From assembly GCA_030149165.1 (NCBI GenBank), contig JASBRY010000009.1:248001-312000 (forward strand): a stretch of DNA of 64,000 nucleotides. Reading direction: 5' to 3'. This document shows positions 8,368-17,464 of the stretch, in pieces; positions within the stretch are counted from its first letter, which is position 1; the number at the start of each line of letters is the position of its first letter. The position numbers and the translations under genes are program-made. The notes under the pieces are model-generated. The model did no database searches. It had not been told where the DNA came from and was given only the letters and a program-made list of their open reading frames with translations. The stretch is from Phycisphaerales bacterium (GTDB taxonomy: Bacteria; Planctomycetota; Phycisphaerae; Phycisphaerales; UBA1924).

Positions 8368-9122
8368 TGCGTGTTGGCTTTCTCCTATGCGGCGTACAGA
8401 AAGCTGGGACCAGCGCGATGGATCAATACCTGCGTCAGCATCCACAGTTGTGTCTCGCGGATCGAAAGGAAGTGCACTACTTTGACGACGACAAGCATTC
8501 CGCGCATGAATCGTCTGATCATGAGTGGTATCACCGATGGTTTGCTCCGACAGAGCAGCACACGCTGATCGGAGAGTGCACACCGGCATATCTATACTGG
8601 GATGACGCGATGAAGAGGATTCAGGAGTACAACCCTGAAATGAAACTCATCGTGATTTTGAGAAACCCGATCGAGCGTGCATACTCGCACTGGGCAATGG
8701 AGACCGGACGCGGTCAGGAAGATCAACCGTTTATCGATGCGATCAACGATGAGTCTGAGCGACTCGGATATGAGACACACCAATGCTTGGTTCGTTCATA
8801 TCTTGATCGCGGGTTTTATAGCAAGCAGCTCACACGGATGTGGTCGCTGTTTCCGAAGGAGCAAACACTCATCCTTCGCTATGAGTCGCTGTCCAGACAG
8901 CCGCAAGCGCTGCTGGATGAGGTCTTTGAGTTTCTGGAAGTAGACCAAGCGGTACAGATTCAGCCGGCACTGGTTCATCAAACTGAGTATCCGCGTTCGA
9001 TGTCCAAAGCTGAGCGAGATCTGCTGATCGAGATCTTCTTCGATGAGATCCAGCGACTCGAGCAGCTCCTCGGCTGGGATTGTCGCGATTGGGTCAATCG
9101 ATCCTCTGTTGGGGCTCCATAG
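8364..9122 (+). CDS. Sulfotransferase (heparan-sulfate-type, Sulfotransfer_1)
   Basis: 252 aa. Transfers sulfate from PAPS to an acceptor, here probably a sugar. The 5'-phosphosulfate loop is GVQKAGTSAMDQYL (10-23, Lys13) and the 3'-phosphate site is LRNPIERAYSHW (Arg100, Ser108). The EVHYFDDD and GECTPAYLYW segments resemble heparan sulfate N-/3-O-sulfotransferases. It starts within the wzt stop (4-base overlap), so it belongs to the polysaccharide operon. Acceptor unknown. No signal peptide, so it would act in the cytoplasm before export. Confidence 0.88.
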   Translation: MMRVGFLLCGVQKAGTSAMDQYLRQHPQLCLADRKEVHYFDDDKHSAHESSDHEWYHRWFAPTEQHTLIGECTPAYLYWDDAMKRIQEYNPEMKLIVILRNPIERAYSHWAMETGRGQEDQPFIDAINDESERLGYETHQCLVRSYLDRGFYSKQLTRMWSLFPKEQTLILRYESLSRQPQALLDEVFEFLEVDQAVQIQPALVHQTEYPRSMSKAERDLLIEIFFDEIQRLEQLLGWDCRDWVNRSSVGAP

Positions 9123-9253
9123 CGGCTTCTGGGGGCATTTGGCTGGAAGATTGCATGATCCGTATTCCTAGGGGCTTATACTTCTTATCGCCGAAGAACT
9201 GCGGGAATTGGGGACCATCAGCTCGAAGATCTCCGGATAAATGTAGTCGTTTT

Positions 9254-9260
9254 GGGAAGG
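9254..9260 (+). promoter_or_regulatory. Ribosome binding site of the trimodular glycosyltransferase
   Basis: GGGAAGG lies 3 bases before the ATG at 9264. It supports that start rather than the upstream in-frame TTG at 9252. Confidence 0.45.
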
Positions 9261-9263
9261 TCT

Positions 9264-12200
9264 ATGAGCAACGCACAGGACGCACACAATCAGCCGAACC
9301 AGAATCCCGGCCGCGATCATGGTGATTTCGCCGAGGATCAGACGCGCCGTCCCAACGCGCTGCTGGTGCTTGGGATGCATCGGAGCGGGACGAGCGTGCT
9401 TGCTCGATCACTCGGGTTGATGGGGTGTAAGCTACCGACCAACCCGATGGGGCCCGCAGAGGACAATCGGACGGGATTCTGGGAGCCGGTTTCGATTGTT
9501 CGTGCTCATGATGAGTTGCTCAGAGCACTCGACATTGCGCATGATTTCCCGATCGACGAACGCATTGGGGGGCGCGATATTCTCGAGATGATCCGCGCTC
9601 AGGGATCAGAGTCCGAGTGGATCGATCGACTCGCGGATTGCGTCAGACAGGAATACGGGAGTGTGGATCCGACCGAGTGCATCGTGATCAAAGATCCTCG
9701 GATGTGCCGACTGGTTCCGCTCTGGATGCGTGTTTTAGAGTCTCTGGGGCGTACTCCAGCTGCGGTGATTCCAGTCCGGAATCCTGTCGAGGTCGCGGGA
9801 TCACTCCGCGAGCGTAACCAGTTCCCAAGCGGAAAATCATACTGGTTGTGGATGGATCATGTGCTCAGAGCAGAGCACGACACACGATCGATTCTGAGGG
9901 TTGCCGTTCGCTATGAATCCTTGATTGAGGATTGGCGATCACAACTACATCGAGTAAATGACTCGCTGGGTCTGCACTTTGCAGCATTTGATCGAGCTGA
10001 GCAGATTGATCGGCTCGTTTCAGATGAGCATCGTCATCAGGTCGCTGATGCCCGTTCGCTCAAGAATCTGCCCGATCTGGTGCGTGATACCTACGAAGCG
10101 GCTTGCGAAGCCGCGGAGTCTGATGGAGCAATCGACAGCCAGCATTTCGATAAGCTCGGCAGTAGATTCGAGCAGTCTCGGAAACTCAGTGCGGACTGGA
10201 TTCTTCGATCCGAGCGTCGAGCGAACGAACTGTCTGCTGAAGTCACCAAGCTCAGCGCCTCGATTCAACGATCGTCGATTGAGCATCTAGGGGCGATCAA
10301 CAGTCATGTCGCAACAACGCGTGAACTCCGTTCACAGATCACCTCGTTGCAGAATCAGATCGAGAACGATCGGAAGCGTTCGCACGAGCAAGCGATGCAA
10401 TCGCAGAAGTTGGCTCAGAGAGTCGAATCGCTCAAGCATGAACTGGAGCGGTCGAATGCCCAGATTCAAAAGAGTCAGGCGCAACTGAAAGCCGCTCAAG
10501 AGAGAACTCAATCTGCTGAACGATCGAAACAACAAGCGGAAGAGAAGTTGATCGCCGAGCGAGCGTTGTCTGATCAACAGCACTCTACCCAGCGTGATCT
10601 GATCAACGATCTGCGAGCACAAAGCCAGTCAATGCAATCGCAGTTAGAGGGTCTGAAGAGTCTGCAAGGCGCTCATCAGTTAGCGATTCTCGAACAGCAA
10701 CGATTGCACGCGTACATTGACTCCGTGCATCAGTCTGGGTCTTGGCGGATCACCAAGCCGCTGCGTGCTGTGAGCATCGCGACGAAGACATCAGCAAATA
10801 AAGTCAAGTTCACAATCGCGCGAATCCTCGAACGGTGTGGGAAGCTGGTGAAGCACTCGCTCCCGCTTTCAGAGCCGATGGAACGGCGTTTGGAATCGTT
10901 GTTTTACGGCTTCACTGGGCCGCTCCTCAAGCACACCGCTGGATACAGCAACTACAAGTCGAAGCGCAATCGAGAGCAGCAGCGCATGACCGCTTCCATG
11001 ATCGAGCCGACGGCAAAAATTCCGTCTGCCTCGATTTCAGCAATAGATATCAACACAACAAATGAAGAGCAAGGCTTCGATCTTGATCGAGTTCCTGAAG
11101 CGATGCTCTTCTTTGGAGTGATCGATTGGTACTTCCGTCATCAGCGCCCTCAACACATCGCGGCTGGAATGGCGGATCGTGGTCATCGCGTGTTCTACCT
11201 TTCGCCGCAGTTTGTGAATCAATCAGAACCGGGGTATGTCGCTGAGGAGATCACTACGGATTCGAGCAGACGGGGAGCCGCGCGTGTTGTGCAGATCCGA
11301 TTGCATGTGAAGGGGTCCCCTTTGATCTACGAGGGCGATCTCTCTAAGTCTCAAAGAGATCAGATCCGCACTGGGATATCAAAGGTGCTGATCGATTTTG
11401 GTGTTGGACAATCCGTCTGCATGGTTCAGCATCCCGGCTGGTCGCCATTCGCGTACGACATTCCGAATGCGATGCTTCTGTATGATTGCATGGACAATCA
11501 TCACGGCTTTGCTGAAACTGGACCAGCTCTTGAGCAACTCGAACAGAGATTGTTGCGAGACGCGGATCTCACGGTGGTTACGAGTGATTGGTTGCAAGAA
11601 TACGCACAACCACGCGCTCGCAACACAGCGATGGTTCGCAATGCGTGTGAGTACCAACACTTCGCGGATCAGGATCCCCGAGATATCCCGAAAGCATTCG
11701 ATGGGATCACTCCAGATCGAACGGTTATTGGGTATTACGGCGCGATCGCCCAATGGTTCGATGCCGAGCTTGTTGCACGCGTCGCGGAGCAATATCCCGA
11801 TGCTCTGATCGTATTGATCGGCGCGGATTCAGATGGGGTCTCCGTGAAGCTTCGTAAGTATGCCAACATCATGATGCTGGGAGAAATCCCGTATCGTGAG
11901 CTTCCTGGGTATGTTGCTCGCATGGATGTTTGCATGATCCCGTTCGTGCTCAACGACCTCATCCGCGCCACGAATCCAGTCAAGATCTATGAGATGCTCG
12001 CGGCAGGGAAGCCTGTGGTGACTACAGATTTGCCCGAGCTCCGTGAGCATGAGATCGATAAACTGATCCATCGAGCAACCAACCACGACGAGTTTGTCAA
12101 GCTCGTTGGATTGTCGATGTCAGAGACCGACAACAAAGAGCTTGTTTCGAAGCGACAGCGCTACGCGGAGGGACAAGATTGGTCGGCGCGATCCATCGCA

Positions 12201-13034
12201 CTGGACCAAGAACTCGCGGCACTCCGAGCAGACACAGATCCTGAATCACTCGTCAGTATTGTTGTGGTGACATGGAACAATCTTGATCTCACCAAAGCAT
12301 GCGTCGAGAGTGTGCTCGCGGACACTTCGTATCCAAACATCGAACTGGTGATCGTGGACAACGCGAGCTCTGACGAAACCCCTCAGTATCTCCAAGAACT
12401 CGATGAGCGAGAGCAAAGAGTTCGTGTGATCCTCAATGACGAGAACACTGGGTTCTCAAAGGGCAACAACATCGGACTCCACGCTTGCAAAGGCAACTTC
12501 GTCGTGCTGCTCAATAACGACACCGTCGTTACCCAAGGCTGGGTCCGCACGATGGTCAACCATCTCAGCCGAGATGAGAGCATCGGTATCCTCGGCGTGA
12601 TCACCAACAACATCGGCAACGAGGCACGCGTCGAAACACAATACGAGTCCGTCGAGCAGATGCCTCGCGAAGCGTACATGCTCACGCGGGAGAGTTTGGG
12701 TGATGTGTTTGATATCCCGGTTGTCGCGTTCTTCTGCTGCGGCATGCGTCGCGAGGTTTATGACCAGATTGGTGATCTGGATGAGAACTTCGGTCTCGGA
12801 TTCTTCGAGGATGATGACTATTGTCAGCGTGTCCGACAGCTCGGCCTGCGTGTGTGCTGCGCCAACGATATCTTTGTTCATCATCACTTGTCTGCGAGCT
12901 TTAACAAGATCGGATCTTCGCGGAAGGATCGGTTGTTTGTAAAGAACAAAGAGTACTATGAATCGAAGTGGGGCACCTGGGTGCCGCATTGTGAACGCGG
13001 CAAACCCGGCGCGGTCAAAGCAACAGCACGCTGA
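9264..13034 (+). CDS. Sulfotransferase-coiled coil-GT4-GT2 fusion protein
   Basis: 1256 aa, multidomain. Residues about 30-280 are a sulfotransferase-like fold with the PAPS loop LVLGMHRSGTSVLARSL near 34-50. Residues about 310-500 are a long Gln/Glu/Arg-rich coiled coil ending in SGSWRITKPLR, a motif often seen before glycosyltransferase domains. Residues about 610-975 are a GT4-like glycosyltransferase (FFGVIDWYFRHQRPQHIA; late EMLAAGKPVV). Residues about 994-1225 are a GT-A family 2 glycosyltransferase (VSIVVVTWNNLDLT, VDNASSDET, LLNNDT as the metal motif, GFFEDDDYC). It probably adds two sugars and a sulfate, or uses the sulfotransferase fold for binding. A 141-base gap separates it from the upstream gene. 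The acceptor sugars cannot be named. Confidence 0.85.
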   Translation: MSNAQDAHNQPNQNPGRDHGDFAEDQTRRPNALLVLGMHRSGTSVLARSLGLMGCKLPTNPMGPAEDNRTGFWEPVSIVRAHDELLRALDIAHDFPIDERIGGRDILEMIRAQGSESEWIDRLADCVRQEYGSVDPTECIVIKDPRMCRLVPLWMRVLESLGRTPAAVIPVRNPVEVAGSLRERNQFPSGKSYWLWMDHVLRAEHDTRSILRVAVRYESLIEDWRSQLHRVNDSLGLHFAAFDRAEQIDRLVSDEHRHQVADARSLKNLPDLVRDTYEAACEAAESDGAIDSQHFDKLGSRFEQSRKLSADWILRSERRANELSAEVTKLSASIQRSSIEHLGAINSHVATTRELRSQITSLQNQIENDRKRSHEQAMQSQKLAQRVESLKHELERSNAQIQKSQAQLKAAQERTQSAERSKQQAEEKLIAERALSDQQHSTQRDLINDLRAQSQSMQSQLEGLKSLQGAHQLAILEQQRLHAYIDSVHQSGSWRITKPLRAVSIATKTSANKVKFTIARILERCGKLVKHSLPLSEPMERRLESLFYGFTGPLLKHTAGYSNYKSKRNREQQRMTASMIEPTAKIPSASISAIDINTTNEEQGFDLDRVPEAMLFFGVIDWYFRHQRPQHIAAGMADRGHRVFYLSPQFVNQSEPGYVAEEITTDSSRRGAARVVQIRLHVKGSPLIYEGDLSKSQRDQIRTGISKVLIDFGVGQSVCMVQHPGWSPFAYDIPNAMLLYDCMDNHHGFAETGPALEQLEQRLLRDADLTVVTSDWLQEYAQPRARNTAMVRNACEYQHFADQDPRDIPKAFDGITPDRTVIGYYGAIAQWFDAELVARVAEQYPDALIVLIGADSDGVSVKLRKYANIMMLGEIPYRELPGYVARMDVCMIPFVLNDLIRATNPVKIYEMLAAGKPVVTTDLPELREHEIDKLIHRATNHDEFVKLVGLSMSETDNKELVSKRQRYAEGQDWSARSIALDQELAALRADTDPESLVSIVVVTWNNLDLTKACVESVLADTSYPNIELVIVDNASSDETPQYLQELDEREQRVRVILNDENTGFSKGNNIGLHACKGNFVVLLNNDTVVTQGWVRTMVNHLSRDESIGILGVITNNIGNEARVETQYESVEQMPREAYMLTRESLGDVFDIPVVAFFCCGMRREVYDQIGDLDENFGLGFFEDDDYCQRVRQLGLRVCCANDIFVHHHLSASFNKIGSSRKDRLFVKNKEYYESKWGTWVPHCERGKPGAVKATAR

Positions 13035-13076
13035 GCTCGGGTCGAAGCGACCTACTCTTGAGATGAAACGGCCAAG

Positions 13077-13964
13077 ATGACCACAGGAACACACAGCTCA
13101 GCGTCTTCACAGCAAGATGCCAATGCAATACTTGCCGGCGCGAAACCAATGTTCTTATTCGGGGCGGCTCGTTCGGGTACTACCTTCCTGTGCAGGATTC
13201 TCAATGCGCATCCGAAGGTGATCATGACGAACGAGTCCGCTGTGTTTCTCCAGTTGGGTGAGTTGATCCGGCGTAGTCATATCGGCATTTCTGAAGGCAT
13301 CATCTTCGGAAAGTCGTACTACAAGGTCTGGTCAGAAGTCTTACGAGACGAGAGCCGGAGATTGATCGAACAGTTCTATGCTCAAGTCGCTCAGCAGGAA
13401 TCGGATGCAGGTAGCGAAAGCAGCCAGGTCGCGTACTACGGCGATAAGCACCCTCACCTTTTTACATGCTTTGACCTGCTTGAGCAGGTCTATCAGGATG
13501 CGGTCTGTATCCATCTTGCTCGTGATCCAAGAGATGCGGCTTTGTCAATCGCAAAGATGAGCGGAGACTCATACCAAGATTCGCTTCGCAACTGGAAGAT
13601 ATTTGATGACCACAACCGGGCGTTTATCGAGCGCGCAGATCCCTCGATGATCCGCTGCGTGAAGTATGAGGATTTGGTCGAGGACCCGATCGGAGTGACC
13701 AAGACGCTCTTCCAATCGCTCGGGCTCGATCAGCACCAGCGAGTGATTCAGTATCTGGAAGAGTACGCATCTGTGGATGCCCACACGATTAAAGATCACG
13801 ACGGTTCAGGCACCGGAGGGAACACGGATGCCTTTGTGCAGAGAACGAACCTGAATCTAGGACGATGGAAAGAAGTGCTCACGCAAGAAGATCAGGAGTT
13901 CACCGACGAGCTGATATGCGATGCGCTCAATCATTACGGCTATCCATTGTGTTCGAAGGCGTAG
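13077..13964 (+). CDS. Sulfotransferase (Sulfotransfer_3 type)
   Basis: 295 aa. The PAPS 5'-phosphosulfate loop is GAARSGTTF (29-37), and the 3'-phosphate site is ARDPRDAALS with Arg149 and Ser157. KYEDLVEDP near 190-200 is typical of the family. Not closely alike to the upstream stand-alone sulfotransferase, so a different acceptor position is likely. It follows the trimodular glycosyltransferase by 42 bases on the same strand, consistent with the same message. Confidence 0.87.
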   Translation: MTTGTHSSASSQQDANAILAGAKPMFLFGAARSGTTFLCRILNAHPKVIMTNESAVFLQLGELIRRSHIGISEGIIFGKSYYKVWSEVLRDESRRLIEQFYAQVAQQESDAGSESSQVAYYGDKHPHLFTCFDLLEQVYQDAVCIHLARDPRDAALSIAKMSGDSYQDSLRNWKIFDDHNRAFIERADPSMIRCVKYEDLVEDPIGVTKTLFQSLGLDQHQRVIQYLEEYASVDAHTIKDHDGSGTGGNTDAFVQRTNLNLGRWKEVLTQEDQEFTDELICDALNHYGYPLCSKA

Positions 13965-14009
13965 AATCAGTTGCTTTCGAGGATACTTTGAGAATGGTGG
14001 TATACAGAC

Positions 14010-14780
14010 ATGGACATGATCAAGTTTGAGTGCAATATCTGCGGCCAGCAAAACAGGGTACATCAAGATCAGCTTGGCCGAGAGACAGGATCCTGCTCGA
14101 AGTGCAACTCAACTGTGCGCATGCGATCGATCGTGCATCTCCTGAGCATGGAACTCTTCGGAGAGAGCCTGTCGCTCACAGAGATGAATCCGGATAAATC
14201 GATTGTTGGGATGGGGATGAGTGACTGGGAGCCGTATGCCAAGCCGCTCGCAAAACTGTTCTCGTATACGAACACCTATTACGATCGCGAGCCGATGGTG
14301 GATATCACGAATCCAGATCCATCATTGATCGGGACACTGGACTTCCTGATCTCAACCGATGTCTTTGAGCATGTCGCCCCTCCGGTCGAGATCGCGTTTG
14401 TCAATGCACGCAAGCTGCTCAAGCCGGACGGTGTCTTTGTGTTCAGCGTGCCGTTCTCTCTAGCGGAACAGACTGTTGAGCATTTCCCAGAGCTCCACGA
14501 GTTCACGATCACCAAAGATCGCAAGAATCCAGTTCTCATCAACACCACACGCGACGGTCGGACGCAGGAGTTCCGCGATCTGGTCTTCCACGGCGGAGAA
14601 GGCGCGACGCTTGAGATGCGCGTTTTCAATCAACTCGGACTCGAAGAGCAGCTCAGCAACGCAGGGTTTGCAAAGCCTGAGTACCACACTGAGCCCTGCT
14701 GGGAACGAGGGATTTACTTCCCTCAGCAGTGGTCCCTCCCGTTGGTCACACGGCCGCAGCCTGTACTCTCCGCGACCTAA
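14010..14780 (+). CDS. SAM-dependent methyltransferase with N-terminal zinc ribbon
   Basis: 256 aa. A four-cysteine zinc ribbon (Cys8, Cys11, Cys29, Cys32) precedes a class I methyltransferase core; ISTDVFEHVAPP resembles motif II/post-II of the type 11 family, followed by LLKPDGVFVFSVPF. The zinc ribbon plus methyltransferase layout occurs in glycan-modifying enzymes. Placed in the polysaccharide locus, it probably methylates a sugar, possibly the cap read by Wzt. It ends 10 bases from the convergent membrane protein gene. Confidence 0.8.
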   Translation: MDMIKFECNICGQQNRVHQDQLGRETGSCSKCNSTVRMRSIVHLLSMELFGESLSLTEMNPDKSIVGMGMSDWEPYAKPLAKLFSYTNTYYDREPMVDITNPDPSLIGTLDFLISTDVFEHVAPPVEIAFVNARKLLKPDGVFVFSVPFSLAEQTVEHFPELHEFTITKDRKNPVLINTTRDGRTQEFRDLVFHGGEGATLEMRVFNQLGLEEQLSNAGFAKPEYHTEPCWERGIYFPQQWSLPLVTRPQPVLSAT

Positions 14781-14790
14781 GAGAAGACGA

Positions 14791-16740
14791 TTACTCTTCG
14801 AAGAGTGGCTTGGGTGGATTCATCTCGCTGTATCGCAGAGGTGAAGGCGTCTCTGTTTCAGCATCAAAGCCTTTGATCGCGACATGCCAGTTCGCGTGTT
14901 CTCCAAGCTCGATGAGCTTTCCGAGCTCAACGAGACGCTTGTATTCTTCGATGATGCGTTTGTCGTCGGCGACATGTCCGATGTCGCGCACGATGAAGCC
15001 GGTGATGTTGGGATCGTACCAATGCCCCTCGAATGCTTGGAACTGAGTAGGGGGCATAAACACCGCACGCTTCTCGAATCCAGGGATGAAACGCAGGATC
15101 GCGTAGGAGGATCCAACCATCCCAAGCCGTTGGTTGTCGCCATCAGCATCGAACAACATCTGATTGATCGCGGGAACCCCGAGTTGGCTGCGCTGCTCAA
15201 TCTGCGACTGTGCGAGCTTCTGTCCATCGAGCCCAATCCATCCAAAGACTGAGACCCCTACGAGCGCTACAAACACAAGAACAACAGGCACGAACGCTCT
15301 CGATTCCTTAAGATCCGCTTGTTGTGAGGTCTCAGATTCTTCATGATTCCGTTCATCCAACTTCATTCGGATTGCATTGGTCAGTTGGTAGATCAACGCG
15401 ATGGTCCCTGAGATCCCGACCGCCATTGCAGGGACGGCATAGGCCATATTCCGTGTGCTGTAGCTGAACCCCAGAGCCCAGACCACCCAAGAGGGGATCG
15501 CGACGCACAGCACGACTGGACGCGTGACTCTGTGGAATATGCCGAGCACTGAACTGAGCAGGAATGCCCAAACGATGTATGAACCATCAATCTCGCGTCC
15601 GATCGTAAGCGGCGGCACAAGCCGCTCGAATGCGGTGATGAATCGACCTCCGATGCTCGGACGCGGATGGAAGTTGCCCATGAGTTCTTTGCCGATAAAC
15701 GAGTCTTGTCCTGACCAGATCAGGTAACTCGAATAGGAGTACCAAGGGAGCAGCACGGCAAGGAGCACGCCGAGCGCAACCAACGCGAGCTTCCAACGAC
15801 GGATGTCTGGATTCGCGAATCGAGTTGTGAGAATCAGCAGCGGAAGCGAGACGATGAGGATCAAACCCGCTTGTTTGCTGACCGCGGCGACGCCTCCAGC
15901 GAACGCCCCCCAGAGTACTGTACGGATCGCTTGGGATCGATCATTGATCCCAGCTCCACGCAGCACCAAGCACCACGAGAGCGTCATCAACGCAGCGACC
16001 GGGATGTCCATATATCCTGAGACAAAGAACGGCTTGTAGAGAACCCAGATCAGGATCATTGTGATCGGGATCGCACGCATCAGGATTGCGGATTTTCGTG
16101 CGACCGCTGCGATGAATAAGCTGCAGAGCATGAGCAGTGGGAAGAGTCCTTGAATGGATTTCGCAAACTGCTGGATCTCTGTGTGTCCGATGAGGATGTA
16201 GCTGATGCTCCAAGTCGCCGGGAGCAGTTGTGGGTAGTCCCGCGCGCGGATCGCTTGGCCTTCAACGGCCCATTCCATCGCCCAGCGATTCCAGCTCGCG
16301 ACGGCATCCCACATGAAGAAGGTCTGCCCGATCGCTTGTATGCCGATGAACGCGCAGACGAGCATCGTGAGAACTGCGAGCGTTGTGAGCTTCCCGGAGT
16401 CGGATTCAGACTCAATCGAATCTCCAAACATAGTTATTTGTGTTCTTGTTCTCGGCTTACGAGCATCTCGCCAGCACAACAACCCCAGCACGCAAAGCTC
16501 AAGAATCATGAATGTCATCACAGCAGATTTGCTGACCATCCCTGTCAGACTGAGCAGCAGGATCAGCATGAGATTGATCCACAAACTCGCGGCGAATCCG
16601 ACACACAATCGCGTGAGCCAACCCTGGATGCGGATCGCTTTGGTCAGCACATAGCCTGGGAGCCAGATCATCTGAACCACGGCGATCATGCCCCAGACTG
16701 TGTCCACAGAGGTGACGGCGCTTTGGACAGTTGGACTCAT
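14791..16740 (-). CDS. Polytopic membrane protein, GT-C glycosyltransferase-like
   Basis: 649 aa with about 12 predicted membrane helices, then an extracytoplasmic C-terminal part (about 520-649). The first large loop contains FMWDAVASWNRWAMEW (Asp145), like the acidic motif of GT-C enzymes such as PMT/ArnT that use polyprenyl-phosphate sugars. Such enzymes act on the periplasmic face. It lies on the strand opposite the wzm/wzt genes and starts 21 bases downstream of a methyltransferase gene of the same strand, so the two are probably co-transcribed. Function is inferred from topology and location; donor and acceptor are unknown. Confidence 0.7.
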   Translation of the reverse strand: MSPTVQSAVTSVDTVWGMIAVVQMIWLPGYVLTKAIRIQGWLTRLCVGFAASLWINLMLILLLSLTGMVSKSAVMTFMILELCVLGLLCWRDARKPRTRTQITMFGDSIESESDSGKLTTLAVLTMLVCAFIGIQAIGQTFFMWDAVASWNRWAMEWAVEGQAIRARDYPQLLPATWSISYILIGHTEIQQFAKSIQGLFPLLMLCSLFIAAVARKSAILMRAIPITMILIWVLYKPFFVSGYMDIPVAALMTLSWCLVLRGAGINDRSQAIRTVLWGAFAGGVAAVSKQAGLILIVSLPLLILTTRFANPDIRRWKLALVALGVLLAVLLPWYSYSSYLIWSGQDSFIGKELMGNFHPRPSIGGRFITAFERLVPPLTIGREIDGSYIVWAFLLSSVLGIFHRVTRPVVLCVAIPSWVVWALGFSYSTRNMAYAVPAMAVGISGTIALIYQLTNAIRMKLDERNHEESETSQQADLKESRAFVPVVLVFVALVGVSVFGWIGLDGQKLAQSQIEQRSQLGVPAINQMLFDADGDNQRLGMVGSSYAILRFIPGFEKRAVFMPPTQFQAFEGHWYDPNITGFIVRDIGHVADDKRIIEEYKRLVELGKLIELGEHANWHVAIKGFDAETETPSPLRYSEMNPPKPLFEE

Positions 16741-16761
16741 TGGTGCTCCGATTGGGACTGC

Positions 16762-17451
16762 TCAGGAGGCGCGGTACGCGACGATGCCTTGAGTCAGAAT
16801 GATGGGCCAGTTTATCTGAGATTTCAGTTTGATGCCAAGCGTGGACGCCGTGGATTCGACCTCAGGGAACCTGAGCGGTCGTTCGTCATGGAAGATCCAC
16901 TTCCCCATCATCTCCGCGAGCGATCGCGTCGTTCGATAGAGCAGAGTTGGTGTCGGGAAGGTGATGACCACCAACCCCCCAGGTTTGCACAGCGTGAAAT
17001 GAGAATGGATCGACTGGGCTGTCTGCTCAGGATCAAAGTGCTCGATGAGCCCAACACTGAACACGATGTCCGCTTGCTCGAACGATCCCAATCCCTGCTC
17101 ATCGAGCACATCTGCTTTGTGCGCCGAAGCTTTCTCTGACTCTATATCTGGAGCGAATCGATTCCTAAACAGATCGAGGCCGTACTCGTTCATGTCGAGC
17201 ACTGAGTAGTGTGAAGGAGCAAGCTCATTGCGCAACCGCTCATAGAAGCACGAGTTGGCACCACCGATCTCGATGATCCGAGGATGCTTTCTGTGGTGCT
17301 CCTGATTCCAGAGGGATAGATAGCGCACAAGTAGGTTTGCGGTGCGTTCTCTCGTGAAAGTCGTCGCTTTGAACGGCGCTTTGTAGTAGCTCGTCCAATC
17401 GGTCTCGTCGGGAGAACAAACACTGGTTTCGATCTGTGCGGACTCATTCAT
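16762..17451 (-). CDS. SAM-dependent methyltransferase
   Basis: 229 aa. Class I methyltransferase: motif I IIEIGGANSCFYE at 59-71, an acidic LDMNEYG segment after strand 2, ADIVFSVGLIEHF and LCKPGGLVVITFP as later motifs. Substrate not evident. Lies between the GT-C-like protein and the GT2-GtrA fusion on the same strand with short gaps (21 and 13 bases), so it probably modifies a sugar or lipid carrier in the same pathway. Confidence 0.82.
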   Translation of the reverse strand: MNESAQIETSVCSPDETDWTSYYKAPFKATTFTRERTANLLVRYLSLWNQEHHRKHPRIIEIGGANSCFYERLRNELAPSHYSVLDMNEYGLDLFRNRFAPDIESEKASAHKADVLDEQGLGSFEQADIVFSVGLIEHFDPEQTAQSIHSHFTLCKPGGLVVITFPTPTLLYRTTRSLAEMMGKWIFHDERPLRFPEVESTASTLGIKLKSQINWPIILTQGIVAYRAS

Positions 17452-17464
17452 GGTGTGTAGGCGC

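Noticed and set aside
9141-9180. Promoter-like TTGCAT and TATACT before the trimodular glycosyltransferase
   Set aside because: The spacing is about 20 bases, too long for a sigma-70 promoter, so I did not list it.
14793-14806. 14-bp self-complementary sequence ACTCTTCGAAGAGT between convergent genes
   Set aside because: It has no loop and no T-run and encodes the end of the minus-strand protein; I cannot support it as a terminator.
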